Below, piece by piece: positions 41,062 through 51,225 of a stretch of 64,000 nt of DNA. Position 1 is the first letter of the stretch, and every line of letters begins with the position of its first letter. The notes beneath the pieces are model-generated. The model ran no database searches and was not told where the DNA came from. It saw only the letters and a list, made by a program, of their open reading frames with translations. Origin of the DNA: Symbiodinium natans. Lineage: Eukaryota > Sar > Dinophyceae > Suessiales > Symbiodiniaceae. The stretch covers positions 62,001-126,000 of the forward strand of contig CAJNDS010002492.1 of assembly GCA_905221605.1 (NCBI GenBank), read 5' to 3'. Made by a program: the position numbers and the translations under genes.

Positions 41062-42786
41062 TCAGACGCTCAAGAGCTGGGAAGCCACTGCTTCGTGCCC
41101 TAGGGCCGTCGCAATGTTGATTGGAAGGTCCCCGCGGGCATTGGACATGCATGGGTCAGCGTCTGCGTCCAGCAAACAACGAGTCAAAGCATGATCACCA
41201 AAGAACGCGGCCATGCCCAGTGGAGTAATACCTTCTAGGCTTCCGAACAACTTGGTTGCCGCAGAGAGTGATGCAAAATCTGACATGTAGGAGACCATCC
41301 GAGAACAGAAACACACGCACGCAAATATGCCCGTCCCTGCTGTGGAAACCCGAATGTTAACATCAGCTCTGTGGGCAATAAGCATCTTGGCTTTCTCGAC
41401 TGACTGGTAGCGTGATGTGGATAGCAAGCAGTGCAAGGGGTAGAAAGACTGGACAGACGGATGTACCTCACACCCGCAAGCTATCATTTCGGCCACCGTT
41501 TCGGCATCCGCATAGCCACACACATTCGCTAGTGGACCATTGCCGACTCGGTTCAGGCTTTCCAAGTCTGCTTTCGCAGAGACCAGCACCTTCACTTGCC
41601 CTGGTGTTTGTACCCAATTCAGCACAGTCAAGCCAAAGGGGCAACATGCGTTCACATCCGCCTGGAGCTGGATGAGTGTGGACAGCACCTCTGGCGCTTG
41701 CTTGGACCTGCACGCCACCATCAAAGGTGTGTGGTTGTCGGGCTGGCGAAACATCTCCTCAAGCCCGTGGCACCGGAGGTTCACGTCTGCCATGCCTTTC
41801 ACCAAGCTTCGAATCATGCTGACATCACCGGATAGAACTGCGCACAGCAAGCCTGGCATTGAGCTTCTGTCATGGGCAGACTCTTGGATGCTACAAAAAT
41901 GAAACTGTGTGAGGAACTCATCCACATCCTCTGCCTTGGCTTTGCTTCCGCCCAGTTTGAACTGCCCGGCCGTCAGATAGCGAGACAGCGATAAGAAACC
42001 GCGCTCCCTCTCGTGACGAATCTTGCTTTCAACCATTTTTCTGACAAAGTCCAACACCACGAGCCTGTCCTCCTCAACAGTGAATTCGCTTTGCCACAAT
42101 GCATCCCAATCAATCTGCCAAACGTTAAGTTCTGCGTGCCTTGCGGAACGAAGGGTAATGATTCTGGCATCTTTTTTGTCGGACAATTGGTGACATAGCA
42201 ATTCAGCCATGCACCATCCGCGCGACTGCCAAGACCTAGTATTGCAAAGCATCCCAGTGTCCTCATGAAAAAGTTCTGGAGTAAGGACCATCAAGAGATT
42301 GCACCTCTCGACGTATCCAGGAATACTCTGAATAGCCTTTGCAGCCTTCGACTTCGTCAAGTCTTCATCGACGCCAGACATGCCGTGGGTAATCTGTGGG
42401 ATAGCAAACCAATCCAACCAAATGTAAGCCTCCGGAATTCTCGATTGAAGTTCGCTTGAGGTCTTACTTTCATCTACGAAGAAAACCCACTGGCCATCCA
42501 GAGACAATCGCAGAGATCCGTCCATGAGCCCCTGCAGCGCGGCTCTCAAGACATCCAACTGGTAGCCGTTGGGGTCTGGATGCATTATTGAGAGCCACTG
42601 GTGCGAGACAAAGATGACAAACATTCCTGGCTTCCACTCGTGCAACATGTCCTTCAGAAAAGAATGTGATTTCGGACGGCCACTCATCTGCAAGAAATCC
42701 GAAACCTTCAGCACGTACATCGGGAAGAGAATCTCGTGCACCCTTTCCTCCACAACGGGATCTCCGCCACACATCTGATTTCCCAT
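41062..42786 (-). CDS. Ankyrin-repeat protein, tandem copy 2
   Basis: 574 residues, MGNQMCGG start, same architecture as copy 1: acylation signature, FVSHQWLS/WLDWFAIPQ domain, ankyrin repeats. Differences from copy 1 are scattered single residues, for example DPVVEERVHEI for LAPEEWVHEM near the N-terminus and IRVSTAGTG for VRASAAGTG in the repeats. The frame is intact. It is the closest relative of copy 1 by eye, so copies 1 and 2 probably arose in the latest duplication. Confidence 0.75.
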   Translation of the reverse strand: MGNQMCGGDPVVEERVHEILFPMYVLKVSDFLQMSGRPKSHSFLKDMLHEWKPGMFVIFVSHQWLSIMHPDPNGYQLDVLRAALQGLMDGSLRLSLDGQWVFFVDESKTSSELQSRIPEAYIWLDWFAIPQITHGMSGVDEDLTKSKAAKAIQSIPGYVERCNLLMVLTPELFHEDTGMLCNTRSWQSRGWCMAELLCHQLSDKKDARIITLRSARHAELNVWQIDWDALWQSEFTVEEDRLVVLDFVRKMVESKIRHERERGFLSLSRYLTAGQFKLGGSKAKAEDVDEFLTQFHFCSIQESAHDRSSMPGLLCAVLSGDVSMIRSLVKGMADVNLRCHGLEEMFRQPDNHTPLMVACRSKQAPEVLSTLIQLQADVNACCPFGLTVLNWVQTPGQVKVLVSAKADLESLNRVGNGPLANVCGYADAETVAEMIACGCEVHPSVQSFYPLHCLLSTSRYQSVEKAKMLIAHRADVNIRVSTAGTGIFACVCFCSRMVSYMSDFASLSAATKLFGSLEGITPLGMAAFFGDHALTRCLLDADADPCMSNARGDLPINIATALGHEAVASQLLSV

Positions 42787-44118
42787 TGCTGGGAGCCTTC
42801 ACGTATTCTTAACGTAGGCCCAAAGCACAGCAGCTAGTGCAGGGTATAATTGCTTTGATGTCCTGGCCATAAATGCACCCAAATCCCTAAACCAGAAACC
42901 GCACGCCCCCTTGCCTTATGCCTTCTCGCTCTAACTTACATAGCCCCATAAACCCTAAACCCGACACCAAATCCTACATCCCGAAACATGGTTCCATCCG
43001 TCAGGTTTTTCGAAGTGGAGATGGCCGTCCGGACAGAGCAGTGCAGCAAGCCACAGGCGGCAACATGTAGCCCTAAACCCTAAACCCTAAAACCCTCAAC
43101 CCTAACCCTAAACCCTAAACCCTAAACCCTAAACCCTAAACCCTAAACCCTAAACCCTAAACCCTAAAGAGGCGCTTAAGGTACCTCCATGCTGAGGTGC
43201 CTCTTTGGCCTAGCACAACACCAGTAAGGGAGCTAGATGGTTCCTCCGCTGAAATCCCTAAACCGTAAACCCTAAACCCTAAACCCTAAGTCCTAAACCT
43301 TTGGAAAGCTGCAGGGTTGATGGGTGTGGAGCTGAGGGTCAAAGCTCTGAATTGGCAATGTGCTGTCGCCAAGCTCTGGAGGAGGAAAACAACCAGCAAG
43401 CGTCTTCTTTGCGAGTAGCCGCTAGCCAAACCCCCCCCCCCCCCCCCAAACCCGAGGCTGGGGTTGAGAGGCCCCCGAACCTTTCCCCAAAAAAAAACGG
43501 CAGGAAATCTGGCTTTTTTCCAGCTTTGTTTCTATTTTTTCCTAGCCTTTTCTAGCTGTCCCTAGCTTCCGCACTCGTATTTCGTAGCATGGCTTGGTGT
43601 GCGAGGCTGGGGTGACCTGGCGAATGTGGGTACTATAGGGGCCTCAAGAAATAGAATAGGGTTAAGGGTTTAGGGTTTAGGGTTTAGGGTTTAGGGTTTA
43701 GGGTTTAGGGTTTAGGGTTTAGGGTTTAGGGTTTAGGGTTTCGGGTTTCGGGTTTAGGGTTGAGGGTTCAGGCGTTAGGGCTATAGAACTCGAAATACTT
43801 AGAATAGTTACTGGTAGCTTTATTTTATTATATTATTATTATATATATATATACATATGTATATATTATTACTTTTTTTTGGGGGGGGGGCCGAGGATTC
43901 AGTTTAGGGTTAGGGTTTAGGCTTTGGGGTTTAGGGGCTGATGGCCACCTGTCAAACGTGACTTTGTCCGGCGCAGGCGGAGCCTGTGGGAAACTGGAAT
44001 TTGACGTGGCGCGAAGGCCCTTCTTCAAGAACGACCGGGTCACCACGACTGGGAGATTAAAACTGTATACATAAACTGGAAGCTGTGCAAAGCATGAAGT
44101 CTTCACATCGTCCATGCC
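42787..44118. repeat. Enlarged spacer between ankyrin copies 2 and 3 with telomeric insertions
   Basis: Outer parts match the duplicated unit (42787-42930; 43940-44118). In between are arrays at 43075-43168 (C strand), 43258-43290 and 43664-43770 (G strand), C runs near 43433, A runs and TATATA. The copy 1-2 spacer lacks these arrays. A short plus-strand frame at 43,301-43,555 is not supported. Confidence 0.6.
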
Positions 44119-45843
44119 TCAGGCGTTCAAGAGCTCGGCAGCCACTGCTTCGTGCCCCAGGGCCGTCGCGATGTTGATTGGAAGATCCCCTCGCGCATTG
44201 GACATGCGTGGGTCAGCGTCTGCGTCCAGCAAACAACGAGTCAACGCATGATCACCAAAAAATGCGGCCATGCCCAGTGGAGTTATACCTTCTAGGCTTC
44301 CGAATAGTTTGGTTGCCGCAGAGAGTGAAGCAAAATCTGACATGTAGGAGGCCATCTGAGAACAGTAACATACGCACGCAAACATGCCCGTCCCCGTTGT
44401 GGAAGCCCGAACGTTGACATCAGCTTTGTGGGCAATGAGCATTTTGGCTTTCTCGACTGACTGGCAGCGCGATGTGGATACCAAGCAGTGCAAGGGGTAG
44501 AAAGACTGGACAGACGGATGTACCTCACAACCGCAAGCTATCATTTCGGCCACCGTTTCGGCATCCGCAAAGCCACACACGTTCGCTAGTGGACCATTCC
44601 CAACTCGGTTCAGGCTTTCCAAGTCTGCCTTCGCAGAGACCAGCACCCTCACTTGCCATGGTGTTTGTGCCCAATTCAGTACAGTCAAACCAAAGGGGCA
44701 ACATGCGTTCACATCCGCCTGGAGCTGAATGAGTGTGGACAGCACCTCTGGCGCTTGCTTGGACCTGCACGCCACCATCAAAGGTGTGTGGTTGTCGGGC
44801 TGGCGAAACATCTCCTCAAGCCCGTGGCACCGGAGGTTCACGTCTGCCAGGCTCTTCACCAAGCTTCGAATCATGCTGACATCACCGGATAGAACTGCGC
44901 AGAGCAAGCCTGGCATTGAGCTTCTGTCATGGGCAGACTCTTGGATGCTGTAAAACTGAAACTGTGTGAGGAACTCATCCGCATCCTCTGCCTTGGCTTT
45001 GCTTCCGCCCAGTTTGAACTGCCCGGCCGTCAGATAGCGAGACAGCGATAAGAAACCGCGCTCCCTCTCGTGACGAATCTTGCTTTCAACCATTTTTCTG
45101 ACAAAGTCCAACACCACGAGCCTGTCCTCTTCAACGGTGAATTGGCTTTCCCACAATGCGTCCCACTCAATTTGCCAAACGTTAAGTTCTGCATGCCTGG
45201 CGGAACGAAGGGTGATGATTGTGGCATCCTTTTTGTTGGACAATTGGTGACATAGCAATTCAGCCATGCACCATCCGCGTGACTGCCAAGATCTAGTATT
45301 GCAAAGCATCCCAGTGTCCTCATGAAAAAGTTCTGGAGTAAGGATCATGAAGAGATTGCACCTCTCGACGTATCCAGGAATACTCTGAATAGCCTTTGCA
45401 GCCTCCGTCTTGGTCACGTCTTCATTGACGCCAGACGCGCGGTGGGTAATCTGTGGGATAGCAAACCAATCCAACCAAATGTAAGCCTCCGGAATTCTCG
45501 ATTGAAGTTCGCTTGTGGTCTTCCTTTCGTCCGCGAAGAACACCCAATGGCCGTCCAGAGCCAATCGCAGAGATCCGTCCGTAAGCCCCTGTAGCGCGGA
45601 TCGCAAGACCTCCGACTGGTAACCGCTGGGGTCTGGATGCTTTTTGGATAGCCACTGGTGGGACACAAAGATGACAAACATTCCTGGCTTCCACACGTGC
45701 AACATGTCCTTCAGAAAAGAGTGTGCTTTCGGACGGCCACTCATCTGCAAGAAATCCGAAACCTTCAGCACGTACATCGGGAAGAGAATCTCGTGCACCC
45801 ATTCCTCTGGAGAGGGGGCTCCGGAACATGTCTGATTTCCCAT
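44119..45843 (-). CDS. Ankyrin-repeat protein, tandem copy 3
   Basis: 574 residues, MGNQTCSG start. Same domain order as copies 1 and 2 with more substitutions, for example LHVWKPGMF for LHEWKPGMF, NEDVTKTEAAK for DEDLTKSKAAK and QFQFYSIQES for QFHFCSIQES. Cys6 and Gly2 are kept, as are the SHQWLS, WLDWFAIPQ and RGWCMAE motifs, which points to selection on function. All three genes share strand and length. Confidence 0.75.
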   Translation of the reverse strand: MGNQTCSGAPSPEEWVHEILFPMYVLKVSDFLQMSGRPKAHSFLKDMLHVWKPGMFVIFVSHQWLSKKHPDPSGYQSEVLRSALQGLTDGSLRLALDGHWVFFADERKTTSELQSRIPEAYIWLDWFAIPQITHRASGVNEDVTKTEAAKAIQSIPGYVERCNLFMILTPELFHEDTGMLCNTRSWQSRGWCMAELLCHQLSNKKDATIITLRSARHAELNVWQIEWDALWESQFTVEEDRLVVLDFVRKMVESKIRHERERGFLSLSRYLTAGQFKLGGSKAKAEDADEFLTQFQFYSIQESAHDRSSMPGLLCAVLSGDVSMIRSLVKSLADVNLRCHGLEEMFRQPDNHTPLMVACRSKQAPEVLSTLIQLQADVNACCPFGLTVLNWAQTPWQVRVLVSAKADLESLNRVGNGPLANVCGFADAETVAEMIACGCEVHPSVQSFYPLHCLVSTSRCQSVEKAKMLIAHKADVNVRASTTGTGMFACVCYCSQMASYMSDFASLSAATKLFGSLEGITPLGMAAFFGDHALTRCLLDADADPRMSNARGDLPINIATALGHEAVAAELLNA

Positions 45844-46250
45844 TGCTGGGAGCCTTCACGCCTTTTTAACGTAGGCCCAAAGCACAGTACCTAGTTCCTT
45901 CCATGTTGCTTCAGCCAAAAAGGCTTGTGACACTTCCGGATATTACATGCAAGCAGGGATTGCAATCGAATGCTGCGCAATACTTCCTTGGCTCCCCCAC
46001 TCTGCAAAGCTTGGCTCAGTGGTCAGGTTGTGGCCTGGAGGAGTTGGGGGGGTGGGGGGGGAGGGGGCCTAGGGTTTACCTGCGACCCCCAAACCTACAA
46101 ATTGGGAGGTGCTAGCGGTTAGAGCACCGTAAAGTGTCCTAAGTATGAGGTAGAACCGCTAGAGTCGGCGCATGAAACCCTATGTAGGGTCTCTTCGGAT
46201 TCGGACGGTGGTCTCTGCTTGCAGTTCCGCTTTGAGCGACATCTTCATGT

Positions 46251-46354
46251 CTTAGGTGCTGAGTTCTTGTCGGGGAAAAAGAGATTTCACCTTTGGGTCT
46301 TAAGGAGGTTTGTACTACCCCAAAAGGCTCAAGGTTACCCACCCAGCACCTAAG
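46251..46354. mobile_element. CTTAG-family introner, 104 bp
   Basis: Starts cttaggtgctgagttcttg and ends cacccagcacctaag, with target copies ATGT (46247-46250) and ATGC (46355-46358). Read on the minus strand the target is GCAT/ACAT, giving a GC donor and exact restoration of flanking codons (AVIE|HEDVAQ). The plus strand also has open frames, so the host gene's strand is not certain. Confidence 0.7.
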
Positions 46355-47597
46355 ATGCTCAATGACAGCAGATCCCCGAACCCCACGACTCGGCCCCGTT
46401 GCCCGCGCCTTCTGGCACAGCCTTGAGCACGACTGGATCCAGCAACCGCAGATTCGCCGCCTGACAACGACGGATGATTTACGAGACAGCTCTTGCGACG
46501 GCCGGCAGGCTCGCCGGAACTACACACAACCCTAAACCTAAAACCCTAAAAACCCTAAACCCTAAAACGAGAAACATGGGCTTGTGTGGGCTTGGAGTTT
46601 CACCATCGAGTTCCGGATGAGAACTTCCGCCCACCTTGCCAAAGTCCTGGAGACTTTGCTGGTAGGAAGTAGGGAATCTCAGAACCTGTATCCGGGTAGT
46701 TTCCTACACTAGGCTCCCTTTTTCGTACACATTCTAAGGCGGCACCCGTTAAAAAAGGGCATTCCAAAAGGCCAAAAGGGATCCGAATTCAGAGAACCGC
46801 CGGCGTCCTGCTTCGAACCTTTCACTGGTTAGGGTTTAGGGGTTAGGGTTTAGGGTTTAGGGTTTAGGGGCCCCACTCGGATGCGCCTGGATGCCCTGAG
46901 AGAAGTTCGCGCTTGGCATGAGGCAGTCCTCCGTGGCTGGCCCACAATTCCTTCGCAAGCCGGGCTAAACCCTAAACCCTAAACCCTAAACCCCAAACCC
47001 TAAACCCGCCCTAAACCCCATCGTGCATGAAATCAGATACGTCGGGCCTGGCAGGGCACAGGGCCTCCTTGGGTGATTCCTACAACGCCAGCAGCGAAAG
47101 ATGTGGGCAGTTTGGGCTTTCGGAAGAAACGGCCTCCCCTCAGCATGCCTCCGAATGTATTGTCTGCGTTGCGGGTTTAGGGTTTAGGGTTTAGGGTTTC
47201 GGGTTTAGGGTTTAGGGTTTAGGGTTTAGGATGCGGCACGTGCTCCGCGCACATGACAAGTTCAACGGTCTGAGCAAGCACTGACATCGGGCTGCCCTCA
47301 TATGCCGTTTGTGCCTAAGCAAGGAACAGGGCATATCTGACCCTGGCCCAACATCTGATGACAAAAATGCGGGTCTTTAGCACGGTGCGGAACAACACTG
47401 CGAGTCCAATGGAGGAAGTGACAAGAGTCCAGTTGGCAAACGAGGATCCCCCCCCTCATACATCATGCCTAGAAGACCTTTTCTTTGGGCTTCAAGACTC
47501 AAGTTCGTCTACGAACCCATACTGAGCGTCACAACCACTAGACCCTGAAAAGGTTAGGTTAGTGGTCTCGTCTCTCGTTTTTTGCAACAGGTTTCCT

Positions 47598-47697
47598 CTT
47601 GGGATCTTCACCCTTATACTAACAGTCCTTAATAGTCATTATGGGCTACTTTTGTCCCTATTAAGGAGCTGGTAGTATCAGGGGGGAACGTCCCAAA
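47598..47697. mobile_element. TTGGGATG-family introner
   Basis: About 100 bp, cttgggatcttcacccttata...aggggggaacgtcccaaa, with the internal acagtccttaat / attaaggagct arms typical of this family. A related but incomplete copy follows to about 47792. Confidence 0.6.
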
Positions 47698-47945
47698 ATA
47701 GATACCATAAACCCTTAATTTAGGACCCTAAACCTATAATAGGGGTGCTATGATCCCTATGGAGGCGCTGTTACCATAAGGGAGAGCATCCCAAGTTCTC
47801 CCCTCAAGCACCCAAATCACGCTGTCCAGGATGATATCGCTGGGTTGTGCGCCCAGGCGAGTGGCCATCCGCGATCAACACCTCACTGTTGATGTCTTGA
47901 CCCTAAACTAGGCCCTAAACCCTGAACACTGAACCCTAAAACCGT

Positions 47946-49307
47946 TTGGAACCCAAACTCTCTGGAGTTGCTGGAGGCAGCACCCGAATCCCCAATCGCC
48001 CACCCCACCCAACCCCCACGATGACCGTCAAATGCTTTTTTACGGCTCGAGGTGCTAAGCTTGAGATACTAGGACCTAGGATGGCCCTTAGAGCCCATGA
48101 ATATGACCCTCTTAAACCAAAGAAGGAAAACTATAACGTATCCCAAGGACCTACCCAAGATGGAAGTCTGCCGCACTTCCAACCTACAAGCTTGTCACCT
48201 GTTGAAGTTGATGGCAACACCCAACTATACCCTCTGGCAAGGTGCACCACTGACGTAGTCGGAGCCCATCGTCAGTGCCGAAGAGTGACTCAAAGAGGCC
48301 GACCAACCTCTGTTTGGGGTTAGGGTGTAGGGTTTAGGGTTTTAGTGCCCCTTTGCCGAGGCTGCTTCGATTCTAGGATTGGCTGGCGTTGTACCTTAGA
48401 CACTGAACCATGTAAGCCCTATAACCCATACACCATTTGCCCTGAACCCTATAAGCCCTGCGTGCATCTCAGAGACTACAGCCCAAGTAAGTCAGATTCC
48501 GAAGCCTTGGGGAACAATAACATGCAGTCTTTCAATCTTGGGCTTGGAGGCTTGAGGGTTCAGGGCATCGCAAGGAGTCTTGCAAGTACGTGGCCCAGCT
48601 TCAGACCAAGTTCTGAGATGTGCATCTGCATCCGCCTCATATGACACACACCCTAAACCCTGTCAAATCATACTATACTCCGTTTCTATAAGAAGCCTCA
48701 CAGAACCTCGAGCATGCCGGGAAGCATCACCACGCCGTCTGGATAGCGGATGGTGACCAAAGGGTTGACCTCCATGTAGCCCAAGATGTTCTCCAACCTT
48801 TACTCTTGCATCCAGGGATGGGTGAGTGCTGACACCCTAACCCTGTGAAAACCCTAAACCCAGTTTGATTCTTGTCCCCTATAGGTATACGCCCGACCCT
48901 CAAAGGCCGTCCACAGCCAGGAGACGTGTTCAGCTTGAGTGGATCTTGTGATTGAGGCTGCGAAGCAGGTGCCAGGGCGTGTGCGTACGTCTTGCGTGAG
49001 AGCAGTCGGATCAACAGCCTGGCTAAGTTGTACTCCATGTAGCTGTCGCCTGGCAGGGCGAGCCACAAACCTTCTTGCAGCTCTTTGAGCTTTCTTGCGT
49101 TGGGTTGTTTAGGGCAGTTCGTGTGTTCTGTTCAGGGCTCCCAGAGGGAGTTGTGGGATGGCTTAGAGGCCTCTATAGGGGCAGCTGTGCCTGCAACCGC
49201 TTCAGTTGCGTTGTAGAAGCGCAAGAACGCGGGAAGCAGGTGGTCTAGGAGCGCAGGTGTTCCCAGCACTCGCTGCGCAGGAGAGGACCAGGTTTCACCT
49301 AATTCTG
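47946..49307. other. Protein-like islands around a CTAGG introner relic, no firm gene
   Basis: A diverged CTAGG-family element at about 48068-48149 (cctaggatggcccttagagc...aaggacctacccaag). On either side are plus-strand open stretches (for example LQACHLLKLMATPNYTLWQG after the element), with competing frames. Minus-strand frames at 48727-49068 are equally open. Few telomeric units here (48318-48340, 48835-48860). Confidence 0.35.
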
Positions 49308-49408
49308 CTTAGGTGCTGAGTTCCCTTGGGCGAAAAAAGTTCGCCTTCGGGTCTTAAGGGGTTTTATACTACCCGAGAGGGTTCAGGGTTACCCACTCAG
49401 CACCTAAG
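49308..49408. mobile_element. CTTAG-family introner, 101 bp
   Basis: Starts cttaggtgctgagttcccttg and ends cccactcagcacctaag: 15-base inverted ends. No clear 4-base target duplication (TCTG / CGAA), so it is older or rearranged. Confidence 0.65.
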
Positions 49409-50398
49409 CGAAGGGCTGACCAACCTTGGGATTTGGAAAACGCAAGCACGGAAACTCGCGTACGCACCCACACAGACAGTGAAACCGTTTTCACAAGCTC
49501 TCGCTTCCACACCAACGTGGGACTTGCACCGTGTCACATCGCAAGCAGCGGACGCCGTTGAACTCCACAGCTTCCTGCCAGGAAGTGCGGTGATGTGCCA
49601 GGCATAAGCCATGTGAGGAGGCACACTCACAATCTGAATGCATCATGTTCAATATGAACAAACAAAAGAAACACCCCCCCCACTCCCCACCCCCCTCAGA
49701 GATCCACACTTGTTGCATAGTTGTCCAGTATGTTGGGGTAAGTCAAGGCTAACCTTTGGGATGATAAGGGGAACATAATACCCCAAAAAGGTTAAAGGTT
49801 ACCTACTCTAAACTAAACCCTAAACCCTAAACCCTAAACCTAAATCCCAAAAAGGTTAAAAGGTTCCCTACTCTACTACTAAGTTCGAGTGTTGTCGAGT
49901 CCGGTATGAATGCTTGCGAGCAGTATGCGAGGCAAACGAGTGAAGCCATGGGATGCTGAAGGCATGTGCGAAACAGAAGGTACCCTAAACCCTAAACCCT
50001 AAACCCTAAACCCTAAACCCTAAACCCTAAACCCTAAACCCTAAACCAGCTGGGTTGGGAAGCCAGCTTCAGATCTTTCCTTGCTTAAATCTAAGTACGA
50101 TCGCGGGCCAGAGGAGGATATCTTAAGGGTGTCTTTCTTAGAGTGGGGTCTTGCAACTTAAACTTCTACTTAGAGGGTAATTCTGAATTAGGCTTAGAAG
50201 GGATGTCTTTTTTGGCTCGGTGTGGCCCCAGAATCTAACGTCTTAATCAAGTTCAATGACAAACGAGGCTCCGATGAGGATTTCTTGGGGCGTGGCTGCT
50301 TTGCAATACAAATTCCAACTGAATTTCATTGCGAGTAGGGGTCAGTGGACGATTTCATACGGAGCGGTCTTTAATGTATAATTTTTAATGAGATGTAA
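49409..50398. other. Introner split by a telomeric array, and flanks
   Basis: An introner at about 49718-49883 is interrupted by CCCTAAA units with duplicated introner sequence on each side (49781-49811 and 49846-49882). A further array lies at 49983-50047. The remainder (50050-50398) is unique and AT-rich without a supported frame. Confidence 0.5.
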
Positions 50399-51139
50399 TT
50401 ACGAATGAATCTCATATAGAAAAGGATGCCTTGGGCTGCGGCATGTTAATGCAATTGCAATACATAGCCAGAGCGTTTGACATTTAACGTGTTCACGAGC
50501 CAAAAGGGCTTCAAAAGAGTGGCACATGTACGTACGTCTTGACCGTCGTGCAACAGTCTTCTGGGCACGCCTGCAAATCAAAGATGCGTCCTTGCTGTCG
50601 AGGCTGCAGAACCCGGCAAACAGGCCGGTGTCAATGGGTGCTGCCACAGCGCTTCCGTTGACGTAGCGTCGGGATAGGATCGCCGAAATGGGGCCTCGGA
50701 TATATTCCTCGCTACATCGGCGCCGCGCAGCATAGGACCAAAGGAATTGGTGTAAGTTCCAGCGCGTGCTTAGGAGGGAGTTTGTCCTTGAACGACTTTC
50801 TTGTGGTTTGCTCTCTGAGACAGAGGGTTCCCGCGTACAGGATGTGAGTTCATTCCGTAAACCCGAAACCTTTAAGCTGTAAGCTCTTTTTGGGGTTTTG
50901 GGTAGTGGTTTCGGGGTGACAACTGAACTGTCTTGGGAACTGTGCAGCATCTCCGCTTCTTGTATTTCGAACATCCCACGACACTCCCATCCTGGCCCAG
51001 CCAATGCAGCCAGAACTCCACACTGGGGGTTGCCCCCGCTTGCCCGATACATATTCAGCGCAGAGTACATAGGCCTCTGGGATGCTGTAGGGACGTCTGG
51101 ACCTCTTTGGCTGTCAGAAGCACCAAATGTTACAGTACC
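50399..51139 (-). CDS. Candidate last exon of a minus-strand gene
   Basis: After the minus-strand acceptor CCCCCAG at the end of an introner (51140-51225), a frame runs about 246 codons to a stop at 50399. It includes GPDVPTASQRPMYSALNMYR, RGMFEIQEAEMLHSSQDSSV and YIRGPISAILSRRYVNGSAV. Length and composition favour coding. A stretch PKPLPKTPKRAYSLK comes from a degenerate telomere-like/introner sequence and may be intronic. Function unknown. Confidence 0.4.
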   Translation of the reverse strand, partial: GTVTFGASDSQRGPDVPTASQRPMYSALNMYRASGGNPQCGVLAALAGPGWECRGMFEIQEAEMLHSSQDSSVVTPKPLPKTPKRAYSLKVSGLRNELTSCTREPSVSESKPQESRSRTNSLLSTRWNLHQFLWSYAARRRCSEEYIRGPISAILSRRYVNGSAVAAPIDTGLFAGFCSLDSKDASLICRRAQKTVARRSRRTYMCHSFEALLAREHVKCQTLWLCIAIALTCRSPRHPFLYEIHS

Positions 51140-51225
51140 CTGGGGGAAGTAAAGGTTAACCTTTGGGATGATAAGGGGAAGATAATACCCCAAAAAGGTT
51201 AAAGGTTACCTACTCTACTACTAAG
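51140..51225. mobile_element. Introner with ggttaaaggttacctactctac end
   Basis: Internal inverted arms (aaggttaacctttgggatgataaggggaa / taccccaaaaaggttaaaggttacc) almost match the copy at 49740-49811. The minus-strand 3' end CCCCCAG serves as acceptor for the candidate exon below. Confidence 0.6.

Larger units (their letters stand above)
45844..47945. other. 5' flank of ankyrin copy 3, introners, arrays and islands
   Basis: 45844-45900 matches the duplicated unit's 5' flank. A 9-base inverted repeat (ctagcggtt / aaccgctag, 46112-46162) is unassigned. Introner 46251-46354. Arrays near 46530-46566, 46828-46870, 46966-47020 and 47171-47229. A plus-strand island about 47035-47170 (GHRASLGDSYNASSERCGQF, then SEETASPQHASECIV) is very protein-like. 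Introner 47598-47697. Confidence 0.4.

Noticed and set aside
46112..46162. tRNA-like fold from the ctagcggtt/aaccgctag inverted repeat
   Set aside because: No acceptor, anticodon and T arms in the right places; more likely an introner relic.
47171..47229. TTTAGGG array as a 59-base GC-AG intron
   Set aside because: Two upstream frames compete and the more natural one does not continue well after the array; not strong enough to claim.
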